DNA of 17,028 bases from Bacteroidota bacterium (GTDB taxonomy: Bacteria > Bacteroidota > Bacteroidia > Bacteroidales > UBA1556), in assembly GCA_003648395.1 (NCBI GenBank), contig QMPB01000026.1, forward strand, positions 1 to 17,028, given 5' to 3'. The position numbers were made by a program, and so were the translations under genes. Of this stretch, positions 1-9,592 are shown in pieces. Below the pieces are notes generated by a model. That model ran no database searches. It was not told the origin of the DNA and saw only the letters and a program-made list of their open reading frames with translations. Position 1 is the first letter of the stretch, and each line of letters begins with the position of its first letter.

Positions 1-1092
1 CCTATGTATAATATTTCCATTAAAAACGAAGAAGGCTTAGAATTAAATAAAGAGCTTGATAGCCTTAAAATAATATTTGATGACTTTACTAGTGAGAATC
101 ATTTAGCACTAATAAGAGGAAATAATAGTCGCAAATTAGTTGATAGCCTTGAAGATGCTGCAAATAAATATTTGGCAATTCATACTAATCCATATTTGCA
201 AGAATATGTAAATATTCAGATGGCACAATTTAGAAAAATGAGTCGTCAGTATGGTGATGACTATATTGTGAAAACATATTTTGCAGAGGACAAAATTGCA
301 TATAATAATACTGCATTTATGTCGTATTTCAATGCTTTTTGGACAAAGTATATTGATACAAGGATGCGTAATAATATACGTATCCGCCTTGATTCGGTAA
401 TAAATATACAGCAAAGTTATCAGGCACTATCTGCATTGGTGGCGGAAGACCCATTATTAGAAGACGAAAATCTGCGAGAACTGGTAATATTGCGTAATAT
501 TCCACAATTATATAGTAGAAATACATTTAACAGAAAGGCGCTAATAAACATACTTTATGATATAAGTGCTAGCAAAAATAATACTGAGCATAAGCAAATT
601 GCAATTAATATGCGTGAACGACTAGAAAGTAAAAATACTTACGATTTTAGTTTTATAGATAATAAAGGCGATACCATAAGCTTAAGCTCACAAAAGGGGA
701 AATACGTTTATATTCAAATATTTGATGACGAATGTATTGAATGTTTGGCACAGATGAAATACACAAAAGAACTTTATGAAGAATTTGATGATATAATAAC
801 CTTCATTCATATATCGCTGGACAGGAGCAAAAAAGATATGTTAAACGTAATTAATGATGGCGAATACCCATGGCACTTTATTTACTTGGAAGATAATTAT
901 GAATTTATAAATAATTATCAAATAAGTGTAATTCCACAGGCTATTCTAATTGATAAAGACGGAAGCATAATTGACAAAAATGCAATTCAGCCATCAGATT
1001 ATTTTAAGGATTCTTTCTTGAAAATGCTTAATGATAGAAAAGGCAATCTCAATCAACAATATGATGTAAGAGATGGCATAAGAGTACGATAG
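1..1092 (+). CDS. Thioredoxin-fold (TlpA/AhpC-TSA-like) protein, 5' end cut by window edge
   Basis: The reading frame is open from the first base, so the ATG at base 4 is probably an internal Met and the gene begins upstream. Numbering from that Met, residues 1-210 form a predicted mostly helical, charged region with no motif I recognise. Residues about 212-350 look like a thioredoxin fold: a strand-rich stretch, then DDECIECLAQM with a CxxC pair at C244 and C247, and the cis-proline segment VIPQAILIDKDG (P311) followed by a terminal helix. This layout matches secreted or lipid-anchored TlpA-like thiol-disulfide oxidoreductases common in Bacteroidota, which act in the periplasm. A signal peptide would lie outside the window. 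The CIEC active site is atypical against CxPC or CGPC, so redox role and substrate are uncertain. The gene converges with atpDC and shares a hairpin terminator with it. Confidence 0.75.
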   Translation, partial: PMYNISIKNEEGLELNKELDSLKIIFDDFTSENHLALIRGNNSRKLVDSLEDAANKYLAIHTNPYLQEYVNIQMAQFRKMSRQYGDDYIVKTYFAEDKIAYNNTAFMSYFNAFWTKYIDTRMRNNIRIRLDSVINIQQSYQALSALVAEDPLLEDENLRELVILRNIPQLYSRNTFNRKALINILYDISASKNNTEHKQIAINMRERLESKNTYDFSFIDNKGDTISLSSQKGKYVYIQIFDDECIECLAQMKYTKELYEEFDDIITFIHISLDRSKKDMLNVINDGEYPWHFIYLEDNYEFINNYQISVIPQAILIDKDGSIIDKNAIQPSDYFKDSFLKMLNDRKGNLNQQYDVRDGIRVR

Positions 1093-1152
1093 TAATCTTT
1101 TAGCAATAGGCAATTGGTGGAGTTATCCATGGGATATTTATAAAACATAAAA

Positions 1153-1186
1153 AAAGCTCCTTAAGAAATAAATCTTAAGGAGCTTT
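1153..1186. terminator. Bidirectional intrinsic terminator between the thioredoxin-like gene and atpDC
   Basis: A perfect 13-bp inverted repeat (AAAGCTCCTTAAG, 8-base loop, CTTAAGGAGCTTT) lies between two convergent genes. Read on the minus strand, the stem runs directly into a T-rich tail, as expected for the end of atpDC, which stops 26 bases before it. On the plus strand the tail is weaker but still T-rich (TTTATATTTTAT), so it can also stop transcription from the left-hand gene. Confidence 0.9.
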
Positions 1187-1211
1187 ATATTTTATATAGT
1201 ACTAACTAAAT

Positions 1212-1448
1212 CTATTCAGCAAGTATTTTCACAGTATTATTATTAACTTCAATAACACCACCGTTTACTTCAATATCATGATTTTGTTTTTTATCATCAA
1301 TAATAGTTACTGTTCCTTTAACAATAATAGAAACAAGAGGCGCGTGGTGATCAAGCACTTCAAAAGAGCCATCAATTCCAGGGATACGAACTAATCCTGC
1401 ATTTCCAGAGAAAAGTGTTTTATCGGGTGTTATAACATCAACTACCAT
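1212..1448 (-). CDS. atpC: F1Fo ATP synthase epsilon subunit, short form
   Basis: The 78-residue product matches the N-terminal beta-sandwich domain of the epsilon subunit. Visible landmarks are the opening MVVDVITPDKTLFSG, the GIDGSFEVLDHHAPLVS segment and the strand-rich end. The usual 130-140 residue epsilon has a C-terminal two-helix domain that can extend and inhibit ATP hydrolysis; it is absent here and the protein ends at a clean stop. Short epsilon is known in Bacteroidota, so this is not read as truncation. The subunit sits in the central stalk with gamma. The ATG lies 3 bases after the atpD stop codon, which implies co-transcription and probably translational coupling. The downstream hairpin at 1153-1186 ends the transcript. 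Confidence 0.95.
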   Translation of the reverse strand: MVVDVITPDKTLFSGNAGLVRIPGIDGSFEVLDHHAPLVSIIVKGTVTIIDDKKQNHDIEVNGGVIEVNNNTVKILAE

Positions 1449-1451
1449 AGC

Positions 1452-3269
<1,818 letters not shown>

Positions 3270-4310
3270 ATGAAACAATTATTAATTGCAGTATTTATCA
3301 TGTTAGGCTACGTAGGCATAAGTCAGTCAGAGTTTAATGATTATCGTTATTATAATACCTATGATCGTTTTTATATTCCAAAAAAAACTATTAAGAATAA
3401 AGGGGTAAATAAAATTACCACTCAAAACTATAAAGGAGAGAAGTTAGTTGGTAAATCCATAAAGAGTTTTGATAGTAACGGTAACCTATTGGAAGTAAAA
3501 TATCAAGACAAAAAAGGAATCACGAAAAATTCGACAAAATATACTTATAATGATTCCAATATTGTAACATCAATTAAGAATTATAAGAAGGGAAAGCTCA
3601 AGCTATCTTATTATTATGAATTCGATACCAATCACCTTTTAGCTGTTTATTATCAAAAAGGCGATAATGAAAAGCATCTAACAAATGATTGGGAGTACAA
3701 TAAAGACATGTGTATGGTAGAATCGCATCATTATAAAAAAAATGGAAAAATTAAGTTTACATGGGAATACGATTACTATGATAAATGCAAGCTATCAAAA
3801 TCTGTATTATATAATTCCAAAAATAAAGTAGTACAAACATGGACCTACGAATGTAAAAGCGAAGGAGAGATTCTAAAGAAAAAGAAAAAAGAAACTCAGG
3901 TTTGCAAATGGGATACTATTACAAATGATAATTTAGTAAAAGTAGTTCAGTATTTTAACGAAAAAGGAGAGATAAGAAAATCTGTAAGTAAATATACCGC
4001 TGACACACTAATAATTGAACAAAAGTTTTATGATAAAAACAACATTTTATTTTATTATGTAACATACGACAAAAGCCGCTCTAGACCTTTAGAGCAGATA
4101 TCTTATAGCCATAAAGGCAAGGAGTTATTTGCATGGAATTATAAGTACGAAAATGGGAAACAAGTCTATTATAATTATTCTAAGAAAGGCAAAATTAAAT
4201 CTGAATATAAGAAAGAATATGATGGAGATTTGTTAATAATGTCTAGCGTATATTATCAAGGTAAACTAATTATGAATTATAAGATGGATTTTGAGACTAA
4301 GTATTTATAA
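3270..4310 (+). CDS. Secreted Tyr/Lys-rich protein with about 25-residue YD/MORN-like repeats
   Basis: The 346-residue product begins with a probable Sec signal peptide: MKQ, a hydrophobic core LLIAVFIMLGYVG, and a likely cut near residues 18-20. The mature part consists of degenerate units that start with Tyr, followed by a short turn containing Gly-Lys and then a W/Y-rich strand (pattern YxxxGKxxxxWxYxY). Unit starts are near Y54, Y78, Y105, Y128, Y155, Y181, Y228, Y254, Y279, Y303 and Y328, a spacing of 23-27 residues with one double-length step. This resembles the YD repeats of RHS-like proteins and the MORN_2-type repeats of YwqK-like proteins, both built from beta-hairpins. The protein is probably periplasmic or surface-exposed. 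There is no enzymatic motif, and function is unknown. It is monocistronic, with a strong terminator at 4358-4400. Confidence 0.7.
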   Translation: MKQLLIAVFIMLGYVGISQSEFNDYRYYNTYDRFYIPKKTIKNKGVNKITTQNYKGEKLVGKSIKSFDSNGNLLEVKYQDKKGITKNSTKYTYNDSNIVTSIKNYKKGKLKLSYYYEFDTNHLLAVYYQKGDNEKHLTNDWEYNKDMCMVESHHYKKNGKIKFTWEYDYYDKCKLSKSVLYNSKNKVVQTWTYECKSEGEILKKKKKETQVCKWDTITNDNLVKVVQYFNEKGEIRKSVSKYTADTLIIEQKFYDKNNILFYYVTYDKSRSRPLEQISYSHKGKELFAWNYKYENGKQVYYNYSKKGKIKSEYKKEYDGDLLIMSSVYYQGKLIMNYKMDFETKYL

Positions 4311-4357
4311 GCCGACTAAATTGTAGAAATAATATTTGAAATCAGGATAGGACCTAT

Positions 4358-4400
4358 AAGCAGACTAAAGAGAGAATAATCTTTGAAGTCTGCTTTTTTA
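4358..4400 (+). terminator. Rho-independent terminator of the secreted repeat-protein gene
   Basis: The stem AAGCAGACT (4358-4366) pairs with AGTCTGCTT (4387-4395) and extends with AAAG/CTTT around a 10-base loop and a 2-base bulge. A T tract (TTTTTTA) follows immediately. On the minus strand no T tract follows, so it acts mainly in the plus direction. The stop codon of the convergent ATPase gene lies at its edge. Confidence 0.88.
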
Positions 4401-4402
4401 TT

Positions 4403-5620
4403 TTAGTATAAAAAGCCAAATAACCATAGTGGTATTTTATTAAAAACACCTACCTCTATATCATCAATGGCTAGGTATGCATTATCAACATCTGCTATTT
4501 GAGAAAAATCTTTATTCTTGCCTCCCACTTCAAATGTATATTTATCATCCACATAAAAATCAGATTCCTTGGATGCAATTATGCTGTATTTGGACGATAC
4601 TTGGTTATAAAAGAAAACTTCTCTTGCTGTTCCCAATGAGCTATTTCTGCGCTCCAAAGCATAATTTAGATTTGTATTATTAAGATATACCTTTGCTGGC
4701 TTTTTAAGAATATGACTCCCCTTTGGCGTTTTCTCAAGAGTATTTATAATTTCAGATTTCTCCAAATAAGTAAGGTATTTCAAAAATGTGCGTTGGTCGG
4801 TAATGCCAATATTTTTTCCCACTTTAGTTAGGTTTGGCACATAAGGAGCAGAGCTAGAAATTACTGCCAATAGCTTTTTCATTTTCTCCACACTTGTAAA
4901 AGGGATATTCATAACTTTGGGAATATCAACTTCCAAAACCATCATTAACACATTGCGTAACCTATCAAAATATTTATACTCATTTTCGCCATAAAAAGCA
5001 TAATAACCTTTCAATAAATACTCCTTAAAGTGCTTTAAAATAACTGTGTCTGAAGAAATCTCAGATGACAATTTAGTATAATCAGTCACTATCTCCTCAA
5101 TGGTTAAAGCCCTGTATTTAAGGATATTATTAAACTCTAGATACTCCCGAAAAGATAAACCATTCATATGATAAGGGCTTACCCTACGGCTCAAATCACC
5201 CAAGCCTTTATGAAGCATTATTATTGAAGAACCCGAATATACCATTCGTAATTTAGGATAACGATCGTAGGCTGCTTTTATCTCAATGGACCAATCAGAC
5301 TTTGGGTGCAAGGGCATATATTTATGTACTTCGTCAATAAATAAATGCAAACCACCAAGCTTTACAAATGTATCTATTGTATCAATAAGACTATGCGTGA
5401 AAAAATAAGGATCATCAAGCGAAATATATAATGCAGTAGTATCACCTTTTTTATAATGCGCCTTTAGGTATTGAAGCATCATTGTTGTTTTACCAACACC
5501 TCGTGACCCAATAATACTTATTAAGTGCGCATCCCAATTTACCTCATCATACATTGATCTAATAAATTTATTAGAAATACTGTCTATTACCCTATTATAT
5601 AGCTCATATAAAAAATCCAT
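4403..5620 (-). CDS. AAA-family ATPase with C-terminal DUF4143-like region
   Basis: The 405-residue product belongs to the large class of prokaryotic AAA_14-type ATPases. A Walker A motif GSRGVGKT sits at 38-45 (K44, T45) and Walker B LHLFIDEVHK at 91-100 (D96, E97). A polar strand MVYSGSS at 126-132 is in the sensor-1 position, and an arginine pair (R145, R146 in DLSRRVSPY) may form the arginine finger. The middle (about 240-310) looks like a winged-helix segment. The C-terminus has spaced acidic residues and a DFYVDD/TFEVGGK pattern recalling a degenerate PD-(D/E)xK nuclease fold, and it ends in PLWLFGFLY. Such ATPases are widespread in Bacteroidota, often as accessory genes; a true cellular role is not established. 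It has no evident partner gene. Its upstream region contains a close-set promoter element and iterated motifs that suggest tight regulation. Confidence 0.85.
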   Translation of the reverse strand: MDFLYELYNRVIDSISNKFIRSMYDEVNWDAHLISIIGSRGVGKTTMMLQYLKAHYKKGDTTALYISLDDPYFFTHSLIDTIDTFVKLGGLHLFIDEVHKYMPLHPKSDWSIEIKAAYDRYPKLRMVYSGSSIIMLHKGLGDLSRRVSPYHMNGLSFREYLEFNNILKYRALTIEEIVTDYTKLSSEISSDTVILKHFKEYLLKGYYAFYGENEYKYFDRLRNVLMMVLEVDIPKVMNIPFTSVEKMKKLLAVISSSAPYVPNLTKVGKNIGITDQRTFLKYLTYLEKSEIINTLEKTPKGSHILKKPAKVYLNNTNLNYALERRNSSLGTAREVFFYNQVSSKYSIIASKESDFYVDDKYTFEVGGKNKDFSQIADVDNAYLAIDDIEVGVFNKIPLWLFGFLY

Positions 5621-5624
5621 AGTA

Positions 5625-5632
5625 CAAAGATA
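5625..5632 (-). promoter_or_regulatory. Candidate -7 promoter element of the AAA ATPase gene, possibly leaderless
   Basis: On the minus strand TATCTTTG matches the Bacteroidota -7 consensus TAnnTTTG exactly and ends 4 bases before the ATG. With the usual element-to-start distance, transcription would begin at or next to the ATG, giving a leaderless mRNA. No TTTG -33 element is visible; instead an ATGTAATA motif (plus-strand TATTACAT, 5649-5656) occupies that area. Confidence 0.5.
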
Positions 5633-5648
5633 GTATTATTTTGTTATC

Positions 5649-5725
5649 TATTACATATATTTTAATATTATTATGTTTTGTATTACATTATTATGTATAT
5701 TAATAGCGTAATGTATTACATAATA
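5649..5725. repeat. Iterated TATTACAT / ATTATTATGT motifs upstream of the AAA ATPase gene
   Basis: TATTACAT occurs at 5649-5656, 5681-5688 and 5714-5721, spaced 32 and 33 bases, or about three helical turns. ATTATTATGT occurs at 5667-5676 and 5687-5696, spaced 20 bases, about two turns. In addition TATTATGTA (5689-5697) and TACATAATA (5717-5725) form a 9-bp inverted repeat. The array fits an operator cluster for a DNA-binding protein. Base composition is extremely AT-rich, so some similarity may be chance. Confidence 0.55.
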
Positions 5726-5875
5726 TAGTGCTATATATATTTAATACTATAACTATAAAATTAAAGTATTTTGGGCTATGCAAAGAATTTAAACCTTGAA
5801 TATTTGATATATTCTAATTTATTTATCAGCAAATTTGAATTATGCGTGGTATTATTTCTGTATTTTTGAGAATCT
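5726..5875. other. AT-rich spacer between flavin reductase stop and the ATPase upstream repeats
   Basis: This stretch has no supported gene. It includes a weak 6-bp hairpin (GAATAT/ATATTC, 5798-5814) without a T tract. No convincing terminator for the flavin reductase transcript was seen. Confidence 0.5.
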
Positions 5876-6466
5876 TTATTTTTTAATTTTCTTCTTAGTT
5901 TTCTTCTTCATTACAGAATAGCCAAACTTACCAATATGATCGCCTAGCTCATAATAATTGCCATGGGAATAGGCAATAAGACCAGCTTTTTTCATATCAA
6001 AGGCGCCAGTTTCTGAATCTAGAAATTGGTCATCGGCGTGCACTCTTAATACTTCAGCGATAAACATATCGTGAGAACCCAAGGGAATAACTTGAGTCAC
6101 CTTACATTCAATATTTATAGGTGATTCCGCAATCATAGGGCATGCAACAAACTCAGCCTCACTAGGAGTTAATTTCATTTCATCAAATTTATTAAAATCC
6201 TTACCCGACTTTACACCACACCAATCAGTTGCAAAAGCCATTTTTTTATTGGTAAGATTGATAACAAACTCACCTGTTTCTTTAATAATATTGTATGAAT
6301 GACGCGACGGGCGTACCGATATATAAACCATTGGTGGATTTGTATTCACTGTACCTGTCCATGCGATAGTTATTAGATTCCATTCTGCTTTCTGAGAGCC
6401 ACAGCTTACAATTACAGCAGGCAAAGGATATACCATTGTACCAGGTTTCCATTTAACTTTCGACAT
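5876..6466 (-). CDS. Flavin reductase-like FMN-binding split-barrel protein
   Basis: The 196-residue product fits the flavin reductase-like domain family. It has the N-terminal PGTMVYPLPAVIVSCGS segment, an early TIAWTGTVNTNPPMVYISVRPSRHSYNII block (34-61), the DWCGVKSGKDFNKF motif (81-94) and GSHDMFIAEV (130-139), where the His is typical of the flavin-binding pocket. The C-terminal YYELGDHIGKFGYS is shared by anaerobe members that bind FMN. The protein probably binds FMN as a dimer in the cytoplasm and passes electrons from NAD(P)H or ferredoxin to flavin or a partner; the substrate cannot be inferred. The last 11 residues are almost all Lys (KKKTKKKIKK), an unusual tail. It follows the exchanger gene by 40 bases on the same strand and is probably co-transcribed with it. 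Confidence 0.88.
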   Translation of the reverse strand: MSKVKWKPGTMVYPLPAVIVSCGSQKAEWNLITIAWTGTVNTNPPMVYISVRPSRHSYNIIKETGEFVINLTNKKMAFATDWCGVKSGKDFNKFDEMKLTPSEAEFVACPMIAESPINIECKVTQVIPLGSHDMFIAEVLRVHADDQFLDSETGAFDMKKAGLIAYSHGNYYELGDHIGKFGYSVMKKKTKKKIKK

Positions 6467-6506
6467 ATTAAATAACTTTGAGTAAAACTTTGATGAAATA
6501 GAATAT

Positions 6507-7547
6507 TTATACCGCTTGCATTATAACATATACAAGATATGAAACATACGCTCCTAAAAAGATTGTACCTACTATACGATTAACACGCCAACGAGTAAGT
6601 AAAAATATTCCAAACATACCTACTACAGAGGCAAGTAGAACAAATATATGAGATGTAATATTGCTTTGATATACTTCAATACTATTACCACTGCCAATAA
6701 TAAGAATCGACCAAGGCAAACCTAAACCAAGAAGAATATCAAAAATATTAGAACCCAGAGCATTACTTATAGCCATGCCACCTCTACCCTGTTTTGCAAC
6801 AATTACCGACGACATCATATCAGGTACTGAAGTACCAAAAGCAAGAATTGTTAATGCAACAATATATTTAGGAATACCCATTGCCTCACTAACTACAACA
6901 GCACTTTCGACTAGCACCCAGCTTAATAGAGCAATAAGTGTAACACTAACTAAGAAATTATATAGAAACCTTTCAGGTTTGCCAAATATCCAATCAATAA
7001 CATAATCCAATAAACGCATATATTTCTTCCAGGAAGGATCTTCATCGTCCTCTTCTTCCTCAAATACAAATCTTTCATATGGAAACACTCTTTTCCAATT
7101 AAGAACTGCAACAACATATAATACATAAAGGGCTAAAAACCCAATAACATGCCAAATAGTAACTATTCCTGAACTAAAAGCCCAATATAAAGCCCCTATT
7201 GCCAATGTATAGAATAGCATATCTCGCAACATAGGTTGCCACGCAATTTTAGCATCGCGAACAAAGGAAACTGCGCCTATTATTACTAATAAATTGAATA
7301 AAGCCGAGCCTACAATGGTACCTACGCCTAACTCAAGATTATCGCCACCATAAATAACAGCAATAATAGAAATAAATAATTCAGGAGCACTTGAACCTGC
7401 GGCCATTAATGTTGCACCAGCAGCATCATCAGACATTTTCAATCTATGCGAAATTGCATCTAATGAAGGAACAAAAAACTTATCAGTTATTTCATTCAAT
7501 AAATAAAAAGAAATAAGTAAAGCAACAATTGCAGTTAATAAAATCAC
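6507..7547 (-). CDS. NCKX-like Na+/Ca2+ exchanger (CaCA family)
   Basis: The 346-residue product is a polytopic inner-membrane cation/Ca2+ antiporter with two inverted alpha repeats. Alpha-1 is AGATLMAAGSSAPELFIS (43-60, acidic E56), followed by GVGTIVGSALFN. Alpha-2 is ILAFGTSVPDMMSSVIVA (234-251, D243), followed by GMAISNALGSNIFDILLG (D270). About ten hydrophobic segments flank an acidic loop (FEEEEDDEDPSW, 162-173). It probably exports Ca2+ in exchange for Na+. Alpha-2, with SVPD, SNIFD and GLPW, resembles K+-dependent NCKX proteins more than E. coli YrbG-type members; K+ dependence is inference. Translation starts at GTG: an in-frame stop lies just upstream and no ATG fits, while the A-rich stretch before it may aid initiation. 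It sits 121 bases downstream of dxs. Confidence 0.92.
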   Translation of the reverse strand: MILLTAIVALLISFYLLNEITDKFFVPSLDAISHRLKMSDDAAGATLMAAGSSAPELFISIIAVIYGGDNLELGVGTIVGSALFNLLVIIGAVSFVRDAKIAWQPMLRDMLFYTLAIGALYWAFSSGIVTIWHVIGFLALYVLYVVAVLNWKRVFPYERFVFEEEEDDEDPSWKKYMRLLDYVIDWIFGKPERFLYNFLVSVTLIALLSWVLVESAVVVSEAMGIPKYIVALTILAFGTSVPDMMSSVIVAKQGRGGMAISNALGSNIFDILLGLGLPWSILIIGSGNSIEVYQSNITSHIFVLLASVVGMFGIFLLTRWRVNRIVGTIFLGAYVSYLVYVIMQAV

Positions 7548-7668
7548 TTTTTTTATTATTAGTTAATATCTAAACGCTATATAATCAACACTTACCAACC
7601 ACTATTTACTGGTAATCTATATAATAGATTTTAAGGATATAAAAGTAATAAAAAAACTAAATAAAAAA

Positions 7669-9573
7669 CTATTTAATTACATTTTTTATTTCTGAGACAA
7701 TCCCATTTACATCAAAGCCACAAATCGCATGTAGTTCGGCAGGTTTTCCATGTTCAATAAACTGATCAGGAATACCAAGTAACTTAATACTATTTGTATA
7801 TTTGTGCATATTCTTAAATTCGGATAATAAGCTACCCAAACCACCTATCACAGTACCATCTTCTACTGTAATAATACTATCATAATTCTTAAAAATTTTA
7901 TGAAGCATTTCACTATCATAAGGCTTTAAGAAACGCATATCATAAACACCTACTTTAGTAATATCTTTAACTTGTTTGGCCGCTTGTACTGCAAAATTAC
8001 CAACATGCCCAATACTAACAATTGCTATATTGTCGCCAGCTAATAATTCGCGCCCTTTACCAATCTGAACTTCCTCATAGTTATTTTTCCAATCCAAATT
8101 ATAACCTCTACCACGAGGATATCTTATGGATGTAGGTCCAAGGTCTTTTTTCTGACAAGTATATAACATATTACGAAGCTCCATTTCGTCCATAGGAGCC
8201 ATTATTATAATATTAGGAACAAGACGTAAGAATGCCAAATCAAAACTACCATGATGAGTAGGTCCATCTTCACCAACAAGTCCACCTCTATCAATACAAA
8301 ATGTGACATTCAATTTCTGAATTGCTACATCATGGATTAGTTGATCATATCCTCTTTGCAAAAACGTGCTATATATATTACAGAATGGTTTTAGTCCACT
8401 AATAGCTAAACCAGCGCTAAAAGTTATCGCGTGTTGTTCTGCTATACCTACATCAAAAACTCTATCAGGAAATTCTTTTTGCATAATGGTAAGAGAGCTA
8501 CCACTAAGCATGGCTGGCGAAATAGCTACAATATCTTTATTATCACGAGCCAAATCGGTAATGGTAATACCAAAAACATCTTGATATTTGGGTGGTAAAT
8601 GAGAAGTGTCTTCTTTTTTCAATTCTCCTGTTGTTTTATCAAAAACTCCTGGAGCATGAAATATTGTTTGATCAACTTCTGCTCTTTCAAATCCTTTTCC
8701 TTTTTTTGTAATTACATGAAGCAATTTAGGACCAGGAATATCTTTAAGCAATTCCATCACCTTTACTAATTTTTCCACATCATGACCATCTACCGGACCA
8801 AAATATCGCATATTTAGCGACTCCATTAGATCAGATTTTTTAAGGAAAGTATTTTTTATTGCAAGATTAATCTTCTGTATTATTTTACGAGGTGTTGGTC
8901 CTTCCGTTCCAAGTATTCCTAAAGCATCCCACGCTTTGCCTTTAAAATTATTATAAACTCTTGAGGTAGTTACATTCAGTAGCAAATCCTTAATTGCACC
9001 AACTCCTTTATCAATAGAAATACCGTTATCATTAAGAATAACAAGCATATTAGATTTATTAACTCCTGCATTATTAAGCCCTTCAAAGGCTTCGCCACCA
9101 GTAAGAGCACCATCGCCAATTACAGCAATATGTTGTCGGTTTTTCTCTCCTTTAAGGCTTGAGGCAACCGACATACCTAGAGTAGCCGATATGGAAGTAG
9201 ATGAATGACCTACTCCAAAAGCATCAAATTCACTCTCAGATATTTTAGGGAAACCACTTAGTCCTCCAAGCTTTCTGTTTGTCTGAAAATCATTTTTTCT
9301 ACCAGTTAGTATCTTATGACCATAGGCCTGATGACCAACATCCCAAACAATTTTATCGTGAGGAGTATTATACACATAATGAAGAGCAACGGTAAGTTCT
9401 ACAACTCCCAAACTAGCACCAAAATGGCCGGGATTATTAGCTAAGCAGTCAATCAAAAAGCTTCTAATATCTTTACAAACTTCTGGCAACTCAGCTCCAC
9501 CCATTTTCTTTAAATCAAAAGGGCTGTCTATTTTATCCAAATATTTATATCCTGAATATTCTGTTGTACTCAT
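7669..9573 (-). CDS. dxs: 1-deoxy-D-xylulose-5-phosphate synthase
   Basis: This thiamine-diphosphate enzyme condenses pyruvate with glyceraldehyde 3-phosphate to DXP, the entry step of the MEP isoprenoid pathway. Numbering from the upstream TTG at 9582, visible sites are the PGHFGASLG His (H53), DVGHQAYGHK (H84), the ThDP/Mg motif GDG (156-158) reaching to N184-D-N186, the Pyr-domain DVGIAEQHA (E382) and GEDGPTHHG (438-445). The C-terminal transketolase domain ends normally. I choose the ATG at 9573 (634 residues) rather than the TTG three codons upstream, because ATG is the better codon and a -7 element lies 19 bases before it. It is the fourth gene of the M23-dxr-rseP-dxs run, 58 bases after rseP, so it can be transcribed with the cluster and perhaps from its own promoter. 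Confidence 0.97.
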   Translation of the reverse strand: MSTTEYSGYKYLDKIDSPFDLKKMGGAELPEVCKDIRSFLIDCLANNPGHFGASLGVVELTVALHYVYNTPHDKIVWDVGHQAYGHKILTGRKNDFQTNRKLGGLSGFPKISESEFDAFGVGHSSTSISATLGMSVASSLKGEKNRQHIAVIGDGALTGGEAFEGLNNAGVNKSNMLVILNDNGISIDKGVGAIKDLLLNVTTSRVYNNFKGKAWDALGILGTEGPTPRKIIQKINLAIKNTFLKKSDLMESLNMRYFGPVDGHDVEKLVKVMELLKDIPGPKLLHVITKKGKGFERAEVDQTIFHAPGVFDKTTGELKKEDTSHLPPKYQDVFGITITDLARDNKDIVAISPAMLSGSSLTIMQKEFPDRVFDVGIAEQHAITFSAGLAISGLKPFCNIYSTFLQRGYDQLIHDVAIQKLNVTFCIDRGGLVGEDGPTHHGSFDLAFLRLVPNIIIMAPMDEMELRNMLYTCQKKDLGPTSIRYPRGRGYNLDWKNNYEEVQIGKGRELLAGDNIAIVSIGHVGNFAVQAAKQVKDITKVGVYDMRFLKPYDSEMLHKIFKNYDSIITVEDGTVIGGLGSLLSEFKNMHKYTNSIKLLGIPDQFIEHGKPAELHAICGFDVNGIVSEIKNVIK

Positions 9574-9592
9574 TATTTTCAATAAATTTCTA

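Noticed and set aside
5649..5725. Repeats considered as a CRISPR array
   Set aside because: Units are only 8-10 bases, too short and too few, and there are no cas genes in the window.
7614..7630. 7-bp inverted repeat AATCTAT/ATAGATT considered as a dxs terminator
   Set aside because: The stem is AT-only and no T tract follows on the minus strand.
9571..9582. TTG start for dxs three codons upstream of the ATG
   Set aside because: The ATG at 9573 is a stronger start, and the extra residues add nothing conserved.
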